Source: Pelagophyceae sp. CCMP2097 (taxonomy: Eukaryota > Sar > Pelagophyceae). From it: a DNA stretch of 12,482 nucleotides. The stretch covers positions 1 to 12,482 of the forward strand of contig MU657748.1 of assembly GCA_026770575.1 (NCBI GenBank), given 5' to 3'. Made by a program: the position numbers and the translations under genes. Of this stretch, positions 7,295 to 12,482 are shown piece after piece. The notes under the pieces are model-generated. The model did no database searches. It saw only the letters and a program-made list of their open reading frames with translations, and was not told where the DNA came from. The first letter of the stretch is position 1. Every line of letters begins with the position of its first letter.

Positions 7295-7315
7295 CGATTT
7301 TTGGATGCGTCACGA

Positions 7316-7581
7316 ATTGCCTCGGACAGGGATTTCCGGAAGTTCGAGACGTTTCCACGACGTGTTTCTCCGACGAGTTCTAGGACAAGGTCACTAGCCC
7401 TTCCGAAGGCTGCCACACCGAGGCCCCGAGGCGGCAAGCGGCGCGCGGCCCCGACGAAGCGATAGGCCCTCGAAGCGCGGCGGCAATACATCAAAGGAGG
7501 CCCCGTCCGGCAGAAATCGTTCCGAGTTGTGTTCCGTCGGCGTCCTTCTCGGTATTTTCCTACAGCCCACGCGCACCCACC
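7316..7581 (+). promoter_or_regulatory. Probable proximal promoter / 5' UTR of the RING-bearing gene
   Basis: The stretch is GC-rich with no clear TATA box. Just before the ATG, at about 7555-7565, TTTTCCTACAG resembles a splice acceptor, so the 5' UTR might contain an intron; I cannot identify the donor. The start itself is in a CCCACCATGG context. Confidence 0.35.
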
Positions 7582-9051
7582 ATGGTCGACAACACCGCCC
7601 CGGACGCGCCCAAGCATGCGGCGCCGCCGAAAGCGTCATCAACTGAGGCCCCGCCGAATTCGGCCCCGCCCGCGCCCGGTGCGGAGCCACCCGCGCCCGG
7701 CTCTGCTAGATGGAACTTGGTCCTTTCGCGCGCCTGCCTCCCCGCGATGGCGGTATGCGAGGACGACGCGGTGGAGGACGTCGAGCTTTTAGCGTCTAAT
7801 CTCTGCGCGGCTCTATCGTTAGAAATGGAAAGTGCTTGGTTATTATGCGAAGTCTTTACCGCCCAAGGAAACGTGGAGCCCCGCGCTTTATTCGCGGCCA
7901 AGTTCCAAGAAGCCGGCCACGCGGTGGAGGAAGAAGACGTGCCCGCTTTGAAGCTCAAATTAGGAGTTACCCCGGACCGCGCCTGCTACGGCTGCATGCG
8001 CCCGCCGCGAGGGCATTGCTGCACGCGCTGCTTAGACGTGCCCATCGCGCGCGTGTTGAGGAAAGGTGTGGAGTCGACGTTTGCACCTGGCATAGGACTG
8101 GTGGGGAGGTGCTGGGAGACTAAGAAGGCAGAGGTTTTGGATTTAGCTGTGGCAAGATGTTTCCCAGCCGCTTATGTCAGAACCGCCGCCTGGGACGTCG
8201 GCCACTTACGGACCGTGGTGGCCGTGCCCATCTCCAGAAAGATGGTCGGAACTGGGAAGGGGACGGTTTCAGACGCGTTTGCCGTCGTGCTCATTTATTT
8301 CGGAGCCGCTCTACTCCGAGACCGCGCCGACGGCGAGATGCAGCGCGGCCTCGGCGCGGCCATGGCACGGGCGGCGAAGGCGGCGAATAAGAGGCAGCAT
8401 TCGAAAGCTTTACGGAGGGCCGCTCTGCAGACGCCGCCGCCGTCGCCGCCGTCGCTCTCGCCTTCACCTTCGACTCCGGCTTTGCCTTTGTCTTTTGGGT
8501 GGTCGCCGCCACCCGCGGCGACGCCCACTTTGACGACGGCGCTGGGCCCTCCCGTGGAGCCGCGGTCGCCTTCGCGCCGAGACGTCTCGCGAGTGACAAA
8601 TTCAAAGCTTGAAGACTCTGCCGCTGACGTCGCCGCTGCCGCAAAATTCGACGACGCGTTCGGTGGAAGGCCGGCGGCGCAGGACGACATGGGGCATTTA
8701 TTTTCTGCGCACTCGTGTGCTATTTGCTTCTCCACGATGAAGCACGCGTTCACTATAGATTCCTGTGGTCACACCGCTTGCAGAGATTGCCTCGCGAGGT
8801 GGACCGCTTTATCCGCGTTTTGCCCGTCCTGCAGGGGCCACATCGACGGCGTCGGGGCTTGTTCTTTGCTGGACGAGGAGATCGCAACTGCGAAACACGC
8901 GGCCCAACTTCACCGCCGGGGCGCCAATCGCGGCGCCAACCCGCCCCCCGCGCTGCCCAACGTCCTCGGGACCCTCGGGAATGCCAAGGCGCCGCCGGAA
9001 CACTCGCCGACGTGCGTCATCAAGGGCCTAATAGAAAAGGCGGCAGGCTGA
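7582..9051 (+). CDS. Cys-rich knuckle / GAF-like protein with C-terminal RING finger, paralogue 3 (489 aa)
   Basis: A probable E3 ubiquitin ligase. Residues 1-42 are Pro/Ala-rich. The shared region follows: WNLV (44-47), VEDVELLASNLCAALS (64-79), WLLCEVF (86-92), Cys cluster CYGC (135-138) and HCCTRC (145-150), GIGLVGRCW (170-178), VLDLAVARCF (185-194), AAWDVGHLRTVVAVPI (202-217) and AVVLIYFG (234-241), resembling a GAF fold. A Pro/Ser-rich linker spans about 284-333. The RING is C3HC4: C379, C382, C395, H397, C400, C403, C414 and C417, all present with canonical spacing. RING domains recruit E2 enzymes; the GAF-like part may sense a ligand or bind a substrate. The start ATG has a perfect Kozak context (CCACCATGG). 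The frame is intronless. No signal peptide or membrane segment is visible, so cytosol or nucleus is likely. The ligand and substrate are unknown. Confidence 0.9.
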   Translation: MVDNTAPDAPKHAAPPKASSTEAPPNSAPPAPGAEPPAPGSARWNLVLSRACLPAMAVCEDDAVEDVELLASNLCAALSLEMESAWLLCEVFTAQGNVEPRALFAAKFQEAGHAVEEEDVPALKLKLGVTPDRACYGCMRPPRGHCCTRCLDVPIARVLRKGVESTFAPGIGLVGRCWETKKAEVLDLAVARCFPAAYVRTAAWDVGHLRTVVAVPISRKMVGTGKGTVSDAFAVVLIYFGAALLRDRADGEMQRGLGAAMARAAKAANKRQHSKALRRAALQTPPPSPPSLSPSPSTPALPLSFGWSPPPAATPTLTTALGPPVEPRSPSRRDVSRVTNSKLEDSAADVAAAAKFDDAFGGRPAAQDDMGHLFSAHSCAICFSTMKHAFTIDSCGHTACRDCLARWTALSAFCPSCRGHIDGVGACSLLDEEIATAKHAAQLHRRGANRGANPPPALPNVLGTLGNAKAPPEHSPTCVIKGLIEKAAG

Positions 9052-10341
9052 CGTTTCTTCCACGCTCACCTCCTCCACGACATGTCCTCGAGACGCGCAG
9101 TTCCACGCGCCGAGAAAGTTCCACGCGCCGCGCATTTCCATTCGCTGCTCCGCGCGCTGCGAGCTCCGCGTCAAACCCATTGCCGCGGCTCACCCGCCCC
9201 CACGCCCACGTCAGGCGCCTTTCCGCGCAGAAGCCCTTTGTTTTACATAATTTACACGCTTGTCAGAAACGCGCGCCCGTCGGGAGAATACGCACGCTTG
9301 TCAGAAAGCGCGGCGCACCCGGGCAGAGGGGACCCTCTTTGGGCCGTCGTGCACGGGTATGGCTTTGCACCCGCGGGTCGGAATCGACGCACGTTTCCGC
9401 TGACCAGCCGGCACGCGGGTCTGGCCGGGTCGCGGGTCAACCGCCGACCCGTAGGTCTGTGTCCCCGACCCGAGAACCCGGCGGGCAAGGCCAAGGCGAA
9501 ACCCGCGGAGAACCCGACGATCTGTGGGTTCTGCTCTACATTTCCACGGACGGGCATGCTGTGCACGGACAAGCATGCTGTGCACGACGGCTGGCCTTTG
9601 GCGCGCACGGCGGCCTCGATTGCCGTGGAGGCTGATGCACGGCGCCTGTGAGGGAAACTCGACGATGGGGTCACTCGGAAGCACGGATTATCCGACTTCT
9701 TTGACCATCCCGGCTCACCATGGATGGGCACGCTGTGCGCGACAGCTCGATGCACACGCAGGCGTCGTTGCCCGCCACGTCCGCACAGGCCACGGAAGCA
9801 CCGTCCAAAGGCCCATCGGAACGTTCAAGCACTCTGCCGCAGCGCGGCGCGGCGACCCGGCGAACGATGGTGCATTCCTTCTGGTAGGCGCCGGTGCCGT
9901 ACTCGACCTTAAGGCCGTCGATGGCGACGGACGCCGTAAGAAGGCGCACACGGCACTCGGGTTTCCTCTCTTTGCGTGCATCATATGTTGGGCTTCGGGC
10001 CGCGCGGTCGCGAGCGGCGTAGACGTCGCGAGTACGCTGGCTCTCCGGAAAGGGGCTTTCAAGTACGGGTACGACCCGACCCGGATTCTGCGTGCATCGA
10101 CCCGACGGACCCGCGTGCCTACCCGTGACTCGGCCCGAAGGACGGGAGTGGTCGTCGACCCGCGACTCGATGTGGTGGCGTGAAATACCCGACCCAAAGG
10201 CACCGTCCCTCCTCCTGGCACGGCGAGATTGGCACCTCGGCCATTCAACCACCGATCCTGCGGCCAAATCCGTTCTGGGTATGCGCCTCGTCTACACGCA
10301 AGCGCGCCTCTGACGGAGACGGTCGCAGGATCGATGGGGTG

Positions 10342-10365
10342 CTCTCAAAGGCTGTCTCTTGAGAG
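10342..10365. repeat. Short hairpin downstream of the bestrophin gene
   Basis: Arms CTCTCAA (10342-10348) and TTGAGAG (10359-10365) are perfectly complementary around a 10-base loop, about 130 bp beyond the minus-strand stop codon. It may lie in or near the 3' UTR; significance is unclear. Confidence 0.5.
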
Positions 10366-10423
10366 GGCCCGTTTCCCTCGATCCCTGGGAGGAGGCCCCG
10401 TAGAAGGACGAGGCGAGTAAAAA

Positions 10424-10437
10424 GTCTTTATAAAGAC
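10424..10437. repeat. Perfect 14-bp palindrome GTCTTTATAAAGAC
   Basis: It is its own reverse complement and contains TTTATA/TATAAA. It lies about 60 bp beyond the stop of the minus-strand bestrophin gene, where a polyadenylation signal would be expected; TATAAA is a known weaker variant of AATAAA. A TATA-like role for an unseen transcript is the alternative. Confidence 0.5.
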
Positions 10438-10495
10438 GAGTCTGGTTTGCGAGGCGTTTCGGGGACCACGGGGCCCTTTTCGAGCATTCGGTTGT

Positions 10496-11881
10496 TCACT
10501 TGAGCCACGGCGGCGACGAGGCAAAGGGGTTGCCGCCCGAAGCGGCGACGGCCGGTTCGCCGTTGACCGTGGCCGCGGCAGGCGGTGCTTGCGGGCGCGA
10601 CAGTTGGTCCGTCGACATCAAGTTCGCGGGGCGCGGGCGTAGGAGCTGGACCAGCGCAGCGTCGATGCCGTCGGCCATGGCCTCCAAAGCGAGGATGGAG
10701 AAAGGCTCTTCCAGCTGGACAGCGAGTTCGTCAATGCCAAAAAGGAAGGTGGCGATCACGGCAGACTCCGGGATGATGGATAAAGAGTCGACGAACGAGG
10801 CGTGCGAATCTAAAGATCCCGCCAACGCTAAAGGCACCAGCAACAACCACACGGCTAAAAAACGAGCCGTGTGCCTCGTGTATACCAGAGGCACGGGCGT
10901 CCCGTAGATGCGCTCGCACGCGCCCAAGCAGTCGCCGAGCTCGACGACGCGCGCGTCGACGTCGGTGAGCTTGCGGTCCGAGAAGGGGAGCGACTCGGTC
11001 GCGTCATACACAGCCTGGGACAGTTCAGCTAAAGCCGCCAGAGGCCGGTTCGGCGTCGACCCGGCGATGAAGTCGGCCTCGGACTGCTTCAGGCCGAGGT
11101 TGGTGCGTGCCATTAAAGAATCAGCAAATGCCTCTTGGGAAAAGCACGTCTCGTCGACAATCGTCCTCTGCAGAGTCAACTGCGCAGTCCTGGAGAAGGA
11201 AGCGGTCAATCGAGCGACGCGAGCGACCTTGCGCATCTGCTCCGGGTCGTCCTTGAGATGGGCCGGGTACCACGCGGCTAAAGTGCGCACGATGCCGCGA
11301 GAGTTGTTGATGATGCGGCCCCACAGCGACCGCGCCTCGAGCCAGCGCGCGTACGAGACGTTGGTGCGGAAGACTAAAAGGAGAGCCAAAGCCGGAGAGG
11401 AGAGCGCGTGGGGCATGGCCGGGAGCGAGAGGTGCGAGAGATGGACGTTCTCGGGCACGATGTGGATGCCCGTCGGGTCCAGCTGCGCGGCGCCGATGCC
11501 GTTCCAGACCGCGACGAGGACGGCGACCTAATAGGAAGCGTACAGGGCATTCGATGAAGCATGAATTTTACGCACCCCGGCGACCAACGAAACTTCGTAG
11601 CGCAGGCTGCGGACGACGCCCGACGCAAACGTGCTCCGCAAATTATTGATGATTCGGCCGTCGGACCGGTGCTCGACCCAGTCGGCGGGGCCGCGGAAGA
11701 CGGTGCGCCGGAACGCCCGCGATTCCTCACCGTAGTTTGGGGGAATGGCGGCTTGCACCGCCACGACGCATTCCTCGTCGTCGTCCACCGCCGCCGCAGA
11801 CGAGCGCGTTTGGCGCAGAGGCCGCGCCGGCGCGCGGAAGGCTTGCGCGGAGGCGAGGAGGGAGATGAAAAGGCCGCGCAT
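10496..11881 (-). CDS. Bestrophin-like anion channel, probably plastid-targeted (445 aa, two exons)
   Basis: Exons 11881-11576 and 11527-10496 join in phase 0. Bestrophins form pentameric anion channels; thylakoid members in algae are linked to bicarbonate delivery for CO2 concentration (established for Chlamydomonas BST1-3). Family marks in the spliced protein: a W-x-x-HRS segment near 69-73, a hydrophobic stretch from about 98, LLLVFRTNVSYARWLEAR (about 151-168), GTPVPLVYTRH (311-321) followed by a membrane segment, and FGIDELAVQLEEPF (365-378). The tail after about 395 is Pro/Ala/Ser-rich. The N-terminus MRGLFISLLASAQA|FRAP looks like a signal peptide with Phe at +1, the heterokont plastid-entry signature, followed by an Arg/Ser/Ala-rich transit-like stretch. 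The length fits the family. Start ATG has A at -3. Unspliced, exon 2 has no upstream ATG and exon 1 hits TAG at 11528. The ion carried and the plastid subcompartment are inferred, not shown. Confidence 0.9.
11528..11575 (-). other. 48-nt intron in the bestrophin gene
   Basis: Starts GTGCGT and ends with a pyrimidine-rich stretch plus TATTAG. It is visibly more AT-rich than the exons and contains the TAG that would otherwise end exon 1. Its length is a multiple of three and splicing is phase 0. Family homology continues directly across the junction (SLVAG to VAVLVAVWNG). Confidence 0.8.
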
Positions 11882-11919
11882 CGTTTGAAACGCCGGTTGA
11901 CGGTGTGGCGTTCAAACGA
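11881..11919 (-). promoter_or_regulatory. Hairpin ending at the bestrophin start codon
   Basis: Arms 11881-11894 and 11907-11919 pair over 13 bp with one bulged base and a 12-base loop. In the mRNA the A of the ATG is the last base of the stem, so the structure would lie directly in front of the start codon and could slow scanning ribosomes. Effect is inferred. Confidence 0.6.
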
Positions 11920-12209
11920 GCGAGCCTTGGCGAACGGATCGGCGCAGGTCGGGCGGCGGAGGGCGCGGCGGGGGGCGCGGCGACGTCGACGGGGCGCCGG
12001 AGATAAAAGTATCTCAACAAAGCGCGCGGGCTAAGCACTGAACGACGACTGTGGCCGAGATCTGTAGCCGTGAAGGTCGTGCTGCACGTGCCGCACCAGA
12101 ACAGAACGAAACTTTTCCCCAACATTTTGCAAGGCGGCTTGTTGCACCACTGCCCCATGGCGACTTGATTCCATCCTCCTTCTTTTTTTTTAAGAGAGCG
12201 TTTTTTGTG
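11920..12209 (-). promoter_or_regulatory. Upstream region of the bestrophin gene
   Basis: GC-rich near the gene, becoming mixed towards the repeat. An inverted repeat GAGATA AAAG TATCTC lies at 12000-12015; on the minus strand it reads TACTTTTATC, a weak TATA-like stretch about 120 bp before the ATG. A T-run lies at about 12181-12190. I see no gene here. Confidence 0.4.
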
Positions 12210-12272
12210 AGGACCCGAAGGGTCCTTGCCGTTTATTCAACGTCAGTTTACGGCAAGGGCCCTTCGGGTCCT
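12210..12272. repeat. Hairpin at the inner end of the right repeat copy
   Basis: Arms 12210-12232 and 12250-12272 (23 bases, 22 pairing) around a 17-base loop, the counterpart of 166-228. The single mismatch is at the same position in both copies. Confidence 0.9.
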
Positions 12273-12306
12273 TTGATTGAAGGATTGGATTACCAGGGGG
12301 GATTAT

Positions 12307-12349
12307 GTCTGTCTGTTTGTCTGTCCGTTTGTCTGTCTGTCTGTCCGTC
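12307..12349. repeat. CTGT-type microsatellite in the right repeat copy
   Basis: Complement of the tract at 91-137 with different interruptions (TTGT and CCGT units), showing independent change since the two copies separated. Confidence 0.85.
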
Positions 12350-12482
12350 GCCGGGTCCATCCGTGAGGTTCCACCTTTGGGAAGAAAAGGGCAGCAACTC
12401 GGCCGAATTAGCGATTGGTGGTTGATGCGATTGCTAAAATTGGGAGTTGAGGTCGAGCAGGGGCCTCATTGGAATCATCATA

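Larger units (their letters stand above)
6497..7315. repeat. ~390-bp tandem repeat, two full copies plus the start of a third
   Basis: Unit 1 runs from 6497, unit 2 from 6880 and a partial unit 3 from 7287, giving periods of 383 and 407 bp. Each begins TGACGTCA, then GCGTCACGA. The two full units continue with CTGAACGTTCAG (6535-6546, 6929-6940), ACGTGTTCCAAAGG, a GTTGTTGTTG tract, TTCAAGACAACG, AAAGATTGGCACTCG, GGCACGTCT, AATCGCGGTTGTA and AGGCAGGTGGCGAAGAGCAGGTGACGTTTAGAGG (split here as AGGCAGGTGGCGAAG plus AGCAGGTGACGTTTAGAGG). The units have diverged by substitutions and small indels, while these boxes are kept. The array sits directly upstream of the RING-bearing gene. Confidence 0.85.
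9052..10495. other. 1.4-kb intergenic stretch, GACCCG-rich, no supported gene
   Basis: Frames are open on both strands without convincing starts. GACCCG/CGGGTC motifs cluster at about 9360-9490 and 10060-10200. Short direct repeats include AGTTCCACGCGCCG (9099-9112, 9117-9130), CACGCTTGTCAGAAA (9255-9269, 9293-9307) and GCATGCTGTGCACG (9554-9567, 9573-9586, with a weaker copy near 9726). On the minus strand at about 9740-9960 a segment including VAIDGLKVEYGTGAYQKE looks somewhat protein-like and might be a decayed exon, but I cannot assign it. The genes on both sides converge here, so their 3' UTRs and polyadenylation sites should lie at the edges. Confidence 0.55.
12210..12437. repeat. Right copy of the ~230-bp repeat, inverted relative to 1-232
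   Basis: The reverse complement matches 1-232 closely, from the hairpin (12210-12272) through the microsatellite to GATTGCTAA at 12437, where the left copy meets the window edge. The flanks differ immediately inside the hairpin on both sides, which marks that end as the true element boundary. The remaining 45 bases to the window end cannot be compared because the left flank is missing. Confidence 0.9.

Noticed and set aside
9524..10267. Frames of 190-220 codons on both strands between the RING gene and the bestrophin gene
   Set aside because: They overlap each other, are Arg/Ala/Pro-rich, contain GACCCG-type repeats and show no family motif. A decayed exon on the minus strand at about 9740-9960 is possible but not supportable.
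1..12482. The whole window as one giant transposon or a viral genome with terminal inverted repeats
   Set aside because: No transposase, integrase, polymerase or capsid gene is visible between the repeats, and the best-recognised gene is a plastid-targeted host type with an intron. Two dispersed repeats in opposite orientation explain the pattern more simply.
1..12482. tRNA, rRNA or CRISPR arrays
   Set aside because: I looked for tRNA-type TTCGA arms with cloverleaf partners, rRNA-like conserved blocks and regularly spaced repeat-spacer units and found none. The tandem repeats present have no unique spacers of constant length.

Overview
The window looks like nuclear DNA from a photosynthetic eukaryote, most likely a stramenopile (heterokont) alga with a GC-rich genome. 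Three things support this. Two genes need short GT-AG introns. Start codons sit in eukaryotic Kozak-type contexts (perfect CCACCATGG for the gene at 7582). The bestrophin-like protein begins with a signal peptide ending in an 'ASAQA|FRAP'-type site, which resembles the bipartite plastid presequences of algae with red-derived secondary plastids. The exact species is not readable from the sequence; a pelagophyte-like alga is a guess.

Layout: 1-232 and 12210-12437 are two copies of one repeat in opposite orientation, each with a 23-bp-arm hairpin and a CAGA/CTGT microsatellite. 233-762 holds nothing I can support. 763-1376 is GC-rich minisatellite DNA. 1668-2337 (minus) is a proposed four-exon small gene of unknown function. 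2338-2876 is an intergenic stretch between this gene and the plus-strand gene at 2877, with motifs that recur further along. 2877-3923, 4399-5412 and 7582-9051 (all plus) are three paralogues sharing a Cys-rich knuckle and a GAF-like core; only the third has a C-terminal C3HC4 RING finger. A degenerate leucine-rich-repeat-like fragment lies antisense between the first two. 5413-7581 is a long non-coding stretch with an AT-rich island, a 26-bp hairpin and ~390-bp tandem repeats carrying TGACGTCA boxes. 9052-10495 is non-coding and rich in GACCCG-type motifs. 10496-11881 (minus) is a two-exon, probably plastid-targeted bestrophin-like anion channel with a hairpin directly at its start codon.

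How the genes may work together: the three paralogues form a same-strand local family, and the first and third share upstream motifs (an exact 12-mer and TGACG/CGTCA boxes), suggesting related regulation. The RING copy would be a ubiquitin ligase whose GAF-like region could sense a ligand or bind a partner; the RING-less copies could compete or dimerise with it. This is inference. The bestrophin probably has a separate role in plastid anion or bicarbonate transport.
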